Assembly (NCBI GenBank): GCA_040954595.2
Contig: CM082577.2
Location: 3,658,001 to 3,722,000 of the forward strand
DNA length: 64,000 bases
DNA from: Balanoglossus misakiensis
Lineage: Eukaryota; Hemichordata
Reading direction: 5' to 3'
The position numbers and the translations under genes are program-made. Below the pieces are notes generated by a model. That model was not told the DNA's origin. It was given only the letters and a program-made list of their open reading frames with translations, and made no database searches. This document shows positions 24,189 to 35,610 of this stretch, in pieces. The first letter of the stretch is position 1; the number at the start of each line of letters is the position of its first letter.

Positions 24189-27100
24189 CTACGCACTTCC
24201 TGTATACTGCACTGTAAATTTGGTTGACAGTTCCATGGCTGCTTTAAAGCCTGTGTATGTTACTGGTTGTATGATGAAGTCAATTGATTGGACATTGGCA
24301 TCTCCGCTGCGTGGAACCGGCAAATCACACACCCTGTACATTTCGACATGGGCAGAACCGATGAAGATCATGGCGGACTTGTCCATTTCACCGTTGCCAT
24401 GGGGATCTCTTGTCAGTCCCGTGCAGTAGACGTTGAAGTGAGACGCAAAGGATGCTGGGTATTTCCAGGAGAGGGTGGCGCTGAAAAGCACGGTGTCTGG
24501 GTCGGCGTCTTTTGGTGTATCGGTCGGGGTCCTTTTCCAATGGATGTCCGAGATTTGCATGTCGGCCACTTGGTGTAGGGTTTCCTTGATGGACCGAGGG
24601 TGGACAATCTGCAAAGGGTACACACATGCATTTCCAGAGTCAGTTGCTTGCAGAGATTCTGACAATCGTTACTGGATTTCCGTTAAGATACACTGGAGGA
24701 CCATTTATCAAATAATCAATGAGTAAACACAATTCCGTTGCAATCTTAATGCTTCATACCTGAAGCCGGCCTAACTTCAGCGTGAAGTCTGCATGCTTTG
24801 CAACAGATTCCAGCATTGGATTGATAAAACAGCACACCCCAATCTCTTCAATGTGACTATGGGTTTCAAATTCTGATGCTGGTAGTAGGAAGTATCTGCA
24901 AAATACGAACATTTTGGACAGAATCACAGGCAGATGCAAAATACTCGCCTGTTAATTCTCACAGTGCCTGTGCCAAGTAGTCAAATTTTCAATTCCACAA
25001 TGCAAGGCATTCTAACCATGAGCTACATGCAGCCAGCCCCCTAGTTTTACCCAGGATAACCTCATCTTCATACGTTCATTGTCAGTGCATTACATATTGC
25101 AATTTATGTACCAAGTACATCACTGATGCATATAACATGATTATTGGCCTGCCAAGGTTACCTTGTGGTCCAGCCGACATCTTCATTGGTGACCTCTGAC
25201 CCCTGACATGCTGCCTGCAGGGCGGCGGTGCTCTCGTTCGTCAGGGCAGAGTAGGAACTGCACTGTCCAGCCATCTTGTCGATACCGGGAACGGACAGAT
25301 GATCGGACTTCTGTGAATAGTTGATCTCGTACTCTGACAGCGACGACTGAGCCAGCTCATCCCCTGGGGGTGGGGTGGGGGGAGGGGTGCAGAAAAGAAT
25401 GCGTGTTAGAAAAGTTCTGGGTTGGTATTAATCCGAGACAATCACAGTTGATATAAAATGCAGCAGCACAGGATTCATACCTTTGTAAGTGTCAGCTAGG
25501 GCTAGGAGTTTTTTACCACCATTAAATTTGAAGTAGACACAGGCATCTCGACCAAAATCTGCGTCTGACAGCTTATAAGTATAGGAGACCAACAGAGGAT
25601 GGTCAATTTCAATGTCTGTAGAGAATATTCTGCAACAGATTTATCATAATATTAATCTATCCGCTTGGAAAAAAAATAGGAAACCACTACAAATGTACCT
25701 CACCCCCAACCTTTACTAGCCAATGCCAATACTCACCTTGCGAGGGAGCCCTTCCCCTCAGAAATTTTCCCTCTCACTAACAGGCATCCCCCACCGTTAT
25801 AAGCATCATCTGAACAGTATTGCAGTGTAGTGTCATCATCAGACTGATTGCTGGGTTCTGTGGGCTGTATCTGCTGGCAGCTCAGGTTTCCCCATGGCTG
25901 ATTTTTGACAACCTGTACAATTCATTTTATAAGGGATAAAACATGAGAGCAGATTGCCACATGCTTAAAAATTAAAATGTCTGGCGGCCACATTGGCTAT
26001 GAATGTGAATATGACATGCTCACCTTTCCATTTTGATAGTATTTGTCTCCGTAACCATGACAAAATGATGTGACCAAAGGAAGACTCCCGATACGATGTG
26101 GTGTGCAGAACAACAATGTCCAAAATCTTGAAGGAAAATAAAAAGGTTCACAGTAAAAAGAGTTATCATTCCTGAGAAACTCAAACATTGTATTTATGTT
26201 TTTGCACATATTGTGACGTTAAAAAACCACATTATATATAAACCTGGTTTTGGCAGGTAACTTCATACGTTGATATTTACCTGTCTTGATTTTCGATGAA
26301 ATTCTTCCATCCCAGTTTCTCATAAACCCAGCCTGGGGCAAAGATAGCGGCTGATAACTTTTGATCACTGATAACTTTCATTGCCTGCAGGTTAATACAG
26401 ATTATGAGACTTTACAGCAACAAGCCAAACGTGAATACAGGTTACTATTTTAAAAGTAGTGCGTGATATCATGTAGTCTTATATGGTAACGCTTGGGTCA
26501 TGAATGTATGTTTCAGGTGTCCTCAGTAACATTGCCAGACGATAGCAGAACCACTGTACAGTAAGGGATTTTCATATCCAAGCCTTTTTTTGGTGGTGCC
26601 ACAACCAGACTTTACCTTGTTGGTGTTCCAGCCACCCCCTCCGTAGCAGTTCCTTCCAAACACATCCACTCCTACATAGACATCATACTGGCGCTTGCCA
26701 GACAACAGAACTGAGTTCTTCAATTTCTCTTCATTCCAAGTGTAGTTCAGAAAGATACCATCACAAACGTCAAAAAACATTCTGGAAATCAAGAACAGTC
26801 CCTTTCAAATAAGTAGAAGTAAATTTTTATTGATAAGGATATTATTACATCACCGATGGGGGGTATATGGCGCCCCCCCCCCCAAAAAAAAAAGACACAC
26901 CCGCAAACATTTCAGCAGAGGAAGGAGAGCACTAAGGAGCACTAGGAAAGCATCTTACCTGTTTTTATCATTGAGCTGGTCTTGCCATTTCAATGAGCCA
27001 TCGTCAATGACACTGTCGTACCACAGTACTTGCGAGTGAGAAATGGCTTTGTGTAGTTCCTCTGTCAAGTATTTGACAAAACCATGCAAGTGTTTGACCT

Positions 27101-28546
27101 TGTCTGACTGTATGTGTGGGAATAAAAAGACATGCACTAGGTGTTGAAGAGTACCCACATTTTTTTAATGAAAGATTAATTAAATCCTGAATTCCTTAGA
27201 AAGTTTTTCACGCCTGGCCAAGTAAGAAAACACACACATGAATACAGAGATGCTGGATCAAGGTTACAGAAATGAAATTCTCTTTACCTCAATTTTATTT
27301 TCAATATTGATGAGCCACCCGTCAAAGTTGTAGAATTTGGTAATCTCAACCAGTTGATCTGCGAGTGTTTTGTAAGACTTCTCATCTTCGAGAAACTCTT
27401 GGCAGCGTTTCAGGCCATCGTCCCACTCTGTTATAATGGTACCTGTGTATGCAAAAGGGTGGAGAGAAAATCACTGATTATCAACAAATGTCCCACCCTG
27501 GATCATCTGGGAAAAATTTTGAGGAAATGAATCACTGAGTGATGTTATTCTGTTTCGTAACAAGTAGGTGAATGTACATATTGTACATGTAGGTGTTTTT
27601 ATGGGTTTTAATAATTCAATTTTAATAAAGTAGACTGAAACATAGGGAATTTAAAATAGTAAAACGGACCCAACATTTTGACTCCATGTCTATGAGCAGC
27701 ATTGGTCCATCCTGGTGGTGGTATCGTCACAAAATAATGACTGAAGTAGATGAACGTATCCAGATACTGCCAATGGTAGTGATGGTAGTAGGTTGATGTT
27801 TTGGCACCTTGCACAAATCTGCCAATCATACGTGAATATATAAGTGATTATGATAAATGTGACTGAATATTTTTAGCGATGTCCCATTAATTCTTTCTTT
27901 TTTGGGGAGAAATTGTGGTACATGTATTACAATGTACTCTTATTTGGAAAGATAGAGAGGGATTTCACTTTGGTCACACATAAGAAACAAACCTATCATC
28001 CAGGTATCCCCCCGCCATATCATGGCATAACAGTGTACGAGGCCTGGGTTTGTTACCATGGTTCCTACAGGAAAATGGATGCCTGGCGACATTAAACTTG
28101 TTGCCTGCATCCTGTTGCCATGACAACACATCATTCATAGTTTTGAGAGGTTGTGATATTGGTTCTGTGCTGTCGACTTCATAATTTACTCCTGAAAAAA
28201 AAAAATTGGCGTGATATACACATGTACATACTAGACTGACATAGAGTGCCCATTATCACTAAGACAACAGCCAGCCCTGTCGCTGTGTGATGTATATTGG
28301 AATGTGGGATAGAGATAGCTTAAGTTCAGTAGCTCGAGGAAAGTGGACTGGTCAGTTTCTTTGGTCGGGGTGGATTCATGGGGGACTATCCACAAATAGT
28401 GTGATATCCACGAAATAGAATACACCCCCCCCCCCCCCGCCGAAGAAACTGGCCAGTCCCTTCTATAGTGGGATGTGCGATATCACCGTGGACGTACCTA
28501 AATTTGGCACAGTATTACACAGTTCAACTTTCACGGGTTTTGACAT
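24189..28546 (-). CDS. ENGASE: Cytosolic endo-beta-N-acetylglucosaminidase (ENGASE), 718 aa, 13 exons
   Basis: Exons: 28546-28498, 28191-27993, 27818-27670, 27442-27288, 27107-26959, 26781-26616, 26384-26281, 26126-26024, 25912-25737, 25629-25481, 25363-25162, 24895-24760, 24608-24189 (2157 nt). This glycoside hydrolase family 85 enzyme cleaves the chitobiose core of free N-glycans released from misfolded glycoproteins in the cytosol. Motifs are LLCHDMAGGYLDDR, IYFSHYFVTIPPPGW, the catalytic DGWLINIEN with N178 and E180, VLWYDSV, and VYVGVDVFGR. There is no signal peptide, as expected for a cytosolic enzyme. Human ENGASE is 743 aa. It shares a 213-bp divergent promoter with NTAN1. Confidence 0.96.
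26873..26893. repeat. C11-A10 composite homopolymer
   Basis: In an ENGASE intron. Same C-run/A-run design as 11051-11071. Confidence 0.95.
28425..28438. repeat. C14 homopolymer
   Basis: In ENGASE intron 1, about 60 bp from the exon 1 donor. Confidence 0.95.
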
Positions 28547-28759
28547 ATTGCAGGCCAAGCCTTCAGCAGTCACACACTAAGATAGCTGCTGCCGCTACCA
28601 TCCAAACTACAAGCTTCGCAACCAGCTGTGAACTTTCTGTTTCGATTACTGTTTATTTGACCTCTGACACCAAATTAGTTTGTTTTAATATAGACCTTTC
28701 TTTCCTCCTGGCGCTGATTGCGCCCCGCCTCCTCTTGAACTTGCACAACAACAATCAGG
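28547..28759. promoter_or_regulatory. 213-bp divergent promoter of ENGASE (-) and NTAN1 (+)
   Basis: Start codons face away from each other at 28546 and 28760. No TATA box is evident. Both products act on cytosolic protein or glycan turnover, so shared control would make sense, though this is inference. Confidence 0.65.
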
Positions 28760-31700
28760 ATGCCCGTATCTATAAGCGATCAGGCGCTACTGAAAATAGA
28801 ATCTGTGACAGAATTCATCGAGAAATATCCACATTTCAAGGTAAGGACCGTGTGTACTTCTAAGACAAAGCAAGACTGGAGTGGAGTTTATTTCATGAAG
28901 AAATTGATCAAGTTAAAGACTGCACCCAGGCCTCACGACTTCCGAAGTTATCCACCGCTACAAGTTACATGGTCTGAGCAGTGAGTCAGTGTAAAATTAC
29001 ATTCTATAAAATTTAACTACAAACTGATGAACGACGGATTGTTAATTGTTACTAGATCTGCTGACATGTTCAACAGTTTCGCCAACGTTGGCAAAAAACA
29101 CCATGATTGCATTCAGTGAGGTCAACCCCCCCCCTTCCGTGTTCTATTTTTAGATATGACATCATTGCTTAGTAAGCAAAAAGGACGTCTATATAAATTG
29201 CTTTCACTGACAAATTCCCTTTTACGCATCCTGTTGTCGTAGCGTACACTGCAGTGTTGGTTAACTGGTTATACATCCGCTTGACATACCGTACGTGACA
29301 GAGATCTGACACGATGGCCCAGGCTTTGAGTGGTGTACTGCAATATGTCACTGGCTTCGGAAGGACGACGGAGTCGCTCGGGAATGAAACCGGTCAACGT
29401 GAAATGGCAAGAGAAGACCAGGTGTTGAACAGTGCAGGGGGATACGTCTGGCAGGTGTCAGACATAAACAGACTGAGGAGGTTTCTGTGCCTTGGATCTG
29501 AGGGAGGCACTTTCTACATTGGCGAGAAGGAGCTGGGCAGACAGAATGCCGAGTGCATTCAACGAATGATTTCCAACGGCGAAGGGGAAAAGGTTGTTGA
29601 AGAAATCAAAACTTTCAGCGTGGAAGGACGAGCGGCCAAACAGAATCCGATCATCTTCGCTCTGGCGATCTGCGCTAGAGATGACGACAAGAAGACCAAA
29701 AAGGCTGCCTACGGCGCCCTGAACGACATCTGCCGGATTCCGACACATCTGTTCACTTTCATCGAATTCTGCGAGAGCCTGAGCAGAGGCACTGGGTGGG
29801 GGAGAGCGCATCGCAATGCAGTCCGAAACTGGTACAAGAGGAAGAAGGGCAAACAGTTGGCTCTTGCGGTCACCAAGTACAGACAGCGCAATGGCTGGAC
29901 ACACCGAGACGTTTTGAGACTCGCTCACATCAAGTCGAGGAAGAAATCGACAGCCGCGGTGTTCAAGTACATCATCAAGGGACTGAAAGAGGCCCAAGAA
30001 GAGTTCGGTCGGGTCTCCGAGTCCGATTCGGTTGCCGACAACGATTCTGAGGAGTCTGAAACGCAGGAGGTGTCACAGGTGTTGGAATTCCTGGGCGGAG
30101 TAGAAGAAGCAAGGATGGCCAAGGAGGCGAACAGAATGGTGGAGTTGATCGAGAAGCACAGACTCGTCAGAGAGCACATTCCGACCGAACTCTTGAGTTC
30201 ACAAGAGGTGTGGAGAGCCCTCCTGCAGGACATGCCCATGACTGCCATGCTGAGAAACCTCGCCAAGATGACGGCTATCGAGCTGCTGGCTCCGGGCAGG
30301 CCAGAAGTCGACGTGGTCTGTCAGAGACTGAGAAACGACGAATTGCTGAGGAGGGCCCGAATCCACCCCTTCAACGTGCTGGTTGCGTTGAGGACGTACC
30401 AATCAGGTCACGGCGACAGAGGAAAACTGAAGTGGGCTCCAAATCGCATGATTACCGAAGCTTTAGACTTCGCTTTCTATGCATCGTTCAAGTTTGTGGA
30501 ACCCACTGGTAAACGTTTCATGTTGGGCATAGACGTCAGCGGGTCCATGAGTTCGCCAATCTTAGGCGCCAACAGCGTGACTGCGGCCTGCGGTGCTGCT
30601 GCCATGGCGATGACCACGGCCAAGACGGAGGAGGATTATAAAGTGGTGGGTTTCTCGCACAAGCTGGTTCCCATCGATATCAACCCCAGCATGAGGCTTG
30701 ATGAAGTCCTCAGCGTGGTCTGCCGGATTCCAATGGGCGCGACAGACTGCGCGCTTCCCATGATCCACGCCCTGCAGAAGAAGATCCCAATAGACGTGTT
30801 CATCGTGTACACCGACTGCGAGACCTGGTTCGGCAACGTGCACCCATTTCAAGCCCTGCGCGACTACCGCGCCAAAATGGGCATCGATGCCAAACTGATC
30901 GTCTGTGGGATGACGTCCACCGGCTTCACCATTGCCGATCCCAGCGATGCCGGAATGTTGGACATGGCAGGTTTTGATGCAGCAGCGCCGGAAGTCATTC
31001 GAAACTTTGTCCTTGGTAATATCTAGAGACAGCATTTCAAATACTTTAGGAACTTATGGGATACTAATTGCCTCCAAACACAGACCCTTACACATACCCC
31101 TGACAGTTGTATATAATATTGTATATAATTCATAGTTATCATTTTCTCAATATCATGCATTTTCCATTTAAATATTTTCCATTTCATATTTTTCAGTTTT
31201 CACGTGTGTTTTCATTTTTTTTCAAAACCAACAAGTTAGAGTGATTTTAGCTAGCATTCACCCAATTCATTGATGATACTTAATCATGTGTGTACATTAT
31301 TTCAAGAAATGTAATTCTGTTGAATATGAGTCAATAAAACGTATGCCTTTTACTGTCACAAGTCTTTGTGTTTTTGTTTCTTTTTCTGAAAAAAAAAAGA
31401 TTGCTGACTATAGAAAATATTCAGCCATGTTGCAGGGTAATTACCTCTTGTATCATTTACATTTCACAAAAGTTGAAGCCAATCCAAAAACTAAACAAAA
31501 TATTTGCAGTAATTATTACCAAACAATGACTGGACACAAAGCAATTTTATCACTTTGACTATTAAGTCAGGGTTGAGATAACACAACCTGTTATGAACAC
31601 ATTTGTTTTGTTGGTTGTGGTTTTCAGGAGTCTGCTGCCAAGCTTACCAGTCAACCAAGGAGGGAGGTTGGTCCCCAAGGCCTGTTGTATGTTGGTCAGC

Positions 31701-34700
31701 GAGAATTTGCTACAACCACACCAGAAGATGGTAGGTCTATGATTGCCGTGGTGACTAAGCACATCTCCCTCCCCAATGTAAAAGCGTCATATAAAAATTG
31801 AATATAACATAATTATGATCTGTAAGATTCGGTAATGTAAAATATTTCATCAAAACATTTTATCAATTCAAATATTGTCTCTTTCTTTTCAGATTCAATT
31901 CAAGTCATGGGTGCTGAAGATGCAACAACCTGCCACTTGACAGTTCTAAGACACACGGGTATGATGCAGTAAATGTAAAGTAAAATAGTGATCATTAAAC
32001 TTTTTACTCATTGACAGACATTTGATGTTTTCATATGTCATTTCTTGACAAGTACAGGATGCTGAAAGGAATTCCCCGTAGCAGATGTGAAAGTTATCGC
32101 GATCCACTGAATGTTGTCTTCATTGCTTCTACAGGAAGCGGAGCTGTGTGTCTTTCACACTGCGATGGTTCTAGTGTACCGGCTGGCATCAAGGAGATGA
32201 TTGGAGAAGTTGTTCGTCTGTCCGAGGGTCAAGATGGCCGGTAAGCTCAGTAACATTCACACTGATTGGCTACTGAAGGAGAATGTTGAACTCCGGGGAC
32301 CAACCGTAGCGTGTGTGAAGTTTATCTGCCCTATTGTCTCGCCTTTTCTGTCTGTAGGTTGGAATTACATGTGGTTGGTGGTTTCCTTGACGATAGGAAA
32401 ATCTCCGCAGGGTTATTTCTGGAAATCCTAAGTGAGTAATTTGATTCTCAGCTAGCTCAGACAGTGTTTCTGGTACAAAATATATTACAAAATTGCAGGA
32501 CAAAACTAATGATACGGTTTCCCTTTTTCTCTTGTTATAAACAGATTCATTTCATGAGTCTTCCGAAGAAATACATTTGCAGACTGCTTGTACAACAGGT
32601 AATATGTCAGAAAATTTGATTATTATTTTAACATTTTTAATTCCTTTTACTCATTGAATGAAAATCAGACAAATGTCTGTCACCAGTTTGAAGACTGTCT
32701 CACAAAATACTCAAATTTATTTCCTGGGTTGTTTTGAAGGTTATGTTTACAAAAAGCAGTGTGCCATGAATCGGCAAGAGATCACTTGTTTGGCATAGAA
32801 GGGCAATTAATTCATCTCCTCAGCTATTGTGTTCATAGTTCCGTAATTTAGGCTGTACCATATAATACAACATTGTCAGTATAGACAGTGCTAGCTTAAA
32901 TCATCCTGATTTATGGCACATCACTTCTTATTTTCTCTTGGTTCTCTAGATTTGAATGATGTTGTGAAAAATGGCATCCATTGGCCAATAATCTACGGCA
33001 TAGGTAAGTGTTTCACGACACCTGTGAAACATAATGTCTTGACTCAAACCCTTGATAAACAGGAAAACTGCCTTCACTGAACACAAAATGCATCTAAGAG
33101 AAAGCAAACTTTTGTTGATGTGAATTCAAAAATCTTGCAAGATGTTTTGTTGCCAGGAAATGATATCAGGTGTGTTTTGACTTCACAGGTGTGGATGTGA
33201 AGACGGGTGAAATTTTCCCTGCGTATTTCCCGGAGAAAGGTCCTGATGATGTCGCTAGGGGAGCCAGAAACATGATTGGCAAAGATGCACGTGTAAGGAT
33301 ACCTCTCTTTCTGAATCTTTTGATCCAGAACTGGCATTGTCCTTGAGAAAATGACTCGTTTCTAATGGTTTATGATCAATTTCACATATTGAGTGCCTAC
33401 AACCGACGTTTTGCATTTGTTGCAGATGGCAAGTATATACGATTTCAGAAATAGGCAGTTACGGATTGGTCCATTCCAGTATGCGCCGTGGCCCGATGCC
33501 AAGCTGTGGTTGTCACAGTCTGATGAGGTCATTCTTAATGTGAGTTTTCCAGTTACCGTGATGAGGTAGTGTAAGGGGTCATGGATAATTGAAATATGCA
33601 CATTACATATACAAACACTACTAATTATGTTTGATCTCAAAGTGCCTTCCTCCCTCTCTCCCTGTGTGACACCGTAGTGGGTCGGCTATTGTGAGGCAGT
33701 TCATGCTATGAGTAGTACCAGTACAGGATGTTTGGGCCCATGTCAGACTGAGGACAGGGTATATCACATTCCTCCCTTTTGTTGTTCTATGGGTTGGCAT
33801 TTTCAATGGTCTTAAGCTGCCACACATTTCAGAATGCTCACAGCCGATTGGATAAGGAATTTGCACACCAGGTGCGCATGCCAGGTGGCAACTGATAATT
33901 TCATATCCTGCAATATACTGCTGCAAGGGTGGCTGCGTCATTGCATGCTTATGTGATTCCATTGACTGTGGCTGGGATGGAACAGAGTGCATGCTGCCTT
34001 GGCCTGTGCCTTACTGCTTTAACTGCAATTGCCCTAACCCTTTCACCCCTATTTCCCTATTTAGAGGTCCAACCTTACCATAGAAAACAATGGGTTTGGA
34101 CTGAACCATGGTTGTGAAAGGGTTAACAGTGCTGTCTTTTAAGTTACTCAGCCTTGCATCTTGTCAACCTCTTTTGCTCAGGCTTTTTTCATATCTTAGC
34201 ATGCTCAGATAGAATCACCTCTATGCTCAGTGCACTACTAGGTGTTTAAAAGAAACCTTAAATTAAACACAGGTGTTCTTACATGGCAGGTGCAGACTGC
34301 AATTTATTGCTTTCCTAATGTCGATATAAAAATCCTGAGATCTAATCTCAGGAACTCAACCTATTTTCCCTACAGTCTATATCAACATCCCCCAAAGTGG
34401 AGCCACCGTATTATATGGCAAGAAAGAGAAGCTTCGTCAATTACTACATTGATAACCCCAATACCGCAATTTCTCTGTTTCCAAATGGCAAAGCAAGGTT
34501 GTACAGAAAAGACAGCGCTGGCTTGTGGACAAAAATTGAGTAATGGCGGTGTGAGTAATTCAGAAGCCTTGCATGTTGAATGCTGAAGCAAAGTTTCTGT
34601 TTATAGAATTAGAAGACTGTTGTTTTGGGGTGGCTCAAAGGCCTCTGGGTATTTAAAAGTGCAGTATGACATGTTTTAAAGAAACATGTTATTCTTTGTC

Positions 34701-34882
34701 TCTTCCCGCAGTGCATGTCAACGTCACCGAAAGTGGAGCCGCCGTATTTCGTGGAACACATGCGAGTTGTTCTCGGACACGTCATTGAAAAGCCCTCACC
34801 GACGACAAGATTGTTTCCCGATGGCAAATCAAGACTTTATGCAAAAGACGGCAGTGGACTCTGGATCAAACTTGACTCGTGA
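28760..34882 (+). CDS. NTAN1: Protein N-terminal asparagine amidohydrolase (NTAN1), 308 aa, 10 exons
   Basis: Exons: 28760-28840, 31628-31730, 31893-31958, 32135-32240, 32358-32431, 32545-32598, 32950-33003, 33189-33292, 33426-33539, 34712-34882 (927 nt). It deamidates N-terminal Asn to Asp in the Arg/N-degron pathway. Matches to the human 310-aa protein include VGPQGLLYVGQREFA, GAEDATTCHLTVLRHTG, LSHCDGS, LHVVGGFLDDRKIS and EPPYFVEHMR. Intron 1 (2.8 kb) contains a complete Ro60 gene. A second, in-phase version of the last exon lies at 34376-34543. Poly(A) signals AATAAA are at 35092-35101. It is convergent with RRN3, its neighbour in human 16p13 as well. Confidence 0.96.
29314..31026 (+). 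CDS. RO60: 60-kDa SS-A/Ro ribonucleoprotein (Ro60/TROVE2), 570 aa, intronless
   Basis: A single frame from ATG 29314. Ro60 binds the ends of misfolded small RNAs and Y RNAs in RNA quality control. The N-terminal TROVE (HEAT-repeat ring) domain spans about residues 40-380, with YVWQVSD, NPIIFALAICARDD and RIPTHLFTFIEFC. The C-terminal von Willebrand A domain spans about 400-570. Its metal-site motif DVSGS is at 407-411, followed by the MIDAS Thr (GATDCALP) and Asp (IVYTDCETW), so the site looks intact. An acidic Ser/Asp/Glu insert (about 235-255) helps make it longer than human Ro60 (538 aa). It lies on the same strand inside NTAN1 intron 1, and the poly(A) signal is at 31333-31338. Confidence 0.95.
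   Translation: MAQALSGVLQYVTGFGRTTESLGNETGQREMAREDQVLNSAGGYVWQVSDINRLRRFLCLGSEGGTFYIGEKELGRQNAECIQRMISNGEGEKVVEEIKTFSVEGRAAKQNPIIFALAICARDDDKKTKKAAYGALNDICRIPTHLFTFIEFCESLSRGTGWGRAHRNAVRNWYKRKKGKQLALAVTKYRQRNGWTHRDVLRLAHIKSRKKSTAAVFKYIIKGLKEAQEEFGRVSESDSVADNDSEESETQEVSQVLEFLGGVEEARMAKEANRMVELIEKHRLVREHIPTELLSSQEVWRALLQDMPMTAMLRNLAKMTAIELLAPGRPEVDVVCQRLRNDELLRRARIHPFNVLVALRTYQSGHGDRGKLKWAPNRMITEALDFAFYASFKFVEPTGKRFMLGIDVSGSMSSPILGANSVTAACGAAAMAMTTAKTEEDYKVVGFSHKLVPIDINPSMRLDEVLSVVCRIPMGATDCALPMIHALQKKIPIDVFIVYTDCETWFGNVHPFQALRDYRAKMGIDAKLIVCGMTSTGFTIADPSDAGMLDMAGFDAAAPEVIRNFVLGNI
34034..34126. mobile_element. TTAA-type MITE-like element, copy 2 (NTAN1 intron 9)
   Basis: It runs from CTAACCCTTTCACCCC to GTGAAAGGGTTAA and reads as the reverse complement of copy 1 through its core (GGTCCAACCTTACCATAG). 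The left boundary is CTAA and the right is TTAA. Confidence 0.75.
34376..34543 (+). CDS. NTAN1: Alternative duplicated terminal exon of NTAN1 (exon 10a)
   Basis: A good acceptor (TTTTCCCTACAG) is followed by 168 nt in the same phase as exon 10b, ending in TAA. It encodes 55 residues: STSPKVEPPYY near the start, LFPNGKARLYRKDSAGLWTK near the end, aligning along its length with exon 10b (STSPKVEPPYF ... LFPDGKSRLYAKDGSGLWIK). The middle differs: 10b keeps the family FVEHMR block, while 10a has MARKRSFVNYYID. It has no disabling mutation. Splicing exon 9 to it would give a 307-aa isoform. No poly(A) signal was seen before exon 10b, so a 10a transcript may run through to the signals at 35092. Confidence 0.8.
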   Translation, partial: SISTSPKVEPPYYMARKRSFVNYYIDNPNTAISLFPNGKARLYRKDSAGLWTKIE

Positions 34883-35610
34883 CACATGCCTCTTCTATGA
34901 CCTCTCACTGGAAAACTCGCCGCACAGCAAAAACGATGCATAAACTAAGTAACAATTGAATGTTTTAATATATGTCTTTGGAGCCAAGCTCTTGTAAAAT
35001 ACTCTGGCTGGACAATACATGGATTTCATTGTAAAAACCAACGGCAGCAGCTGATAGCTATTGTGAACGTATGTACATTGCAAGTCCTGTAAATAAATAA
35101 AATCCAATGCAGCCAATACTGAATTTGAGGAATTGATTTTGTACAAAAATGTTACTTGTCTGATTGAGTGTGCTTGTGCTGAAGCAAGAGAACTGGTTAA
35201 AATGGATTACTGTGAATCTGTGATGTGTATTTACAGAGGAATGCTGTGATGAATAATTGTTAAAATAAGTTACTACTGTTTGGTTTAAAAAAAGTGGCTG
35301 AAAGAGAAAATGGTTTTGACATCGGTAGAGGAATTTGTTTTTAAAATTGTATTCCTTTTAGGGAGAGGCAAGTCTGAATAGCCTAGGGCTTTATTTCTAC
35401 AAGGATTTCCAAAAATCGGTCAAGTTCATATGAAAGTGAGTGTACTGACATGGATATAGTTGAGGCTGTCATGTTACATGTATAAGAAGCTGCAAGTTGG
35501 TCTATGTACAGCTTGTAAGAAAAACAAATACATATCTGAAGGTGGCCCCAACCGTCTGACTTCATGATTTTCAAACGGTTCATGAGTTCACGCGGTCAAA
35601 TACGCTGATC
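34883..35610. other. Convergent 3' UTRs of NTAN1 (+) and RRN3 (-)
   Basis: AATAAA (+) occurs at 35092-35101, and its complement TTTATT (minus) at 35390-35395. No coding exon. Confidence 0.6.

Noticed and set aside
24288-24578. Plus-strand frame opposite the ENGASE last exon
   Set aside because: Shadow of a conserved 420-nt coding exon on the other strand.
28981-29313. Possible Y RNA gene next to Ro60
   Set aside because: Y RNA genes can sit beside Ro genes, so I looked for a stem with the conserved bulged helix. Only a short palindrome (GCCAACGTTGGC) was found, too little to call.
33621-34117. Overlapping frames of 60-120 codons on both strands in NTAN1 intron 9
   Set aside because: They lie between well-supported exons, partly overlap the MITE copy, and match no family I know.
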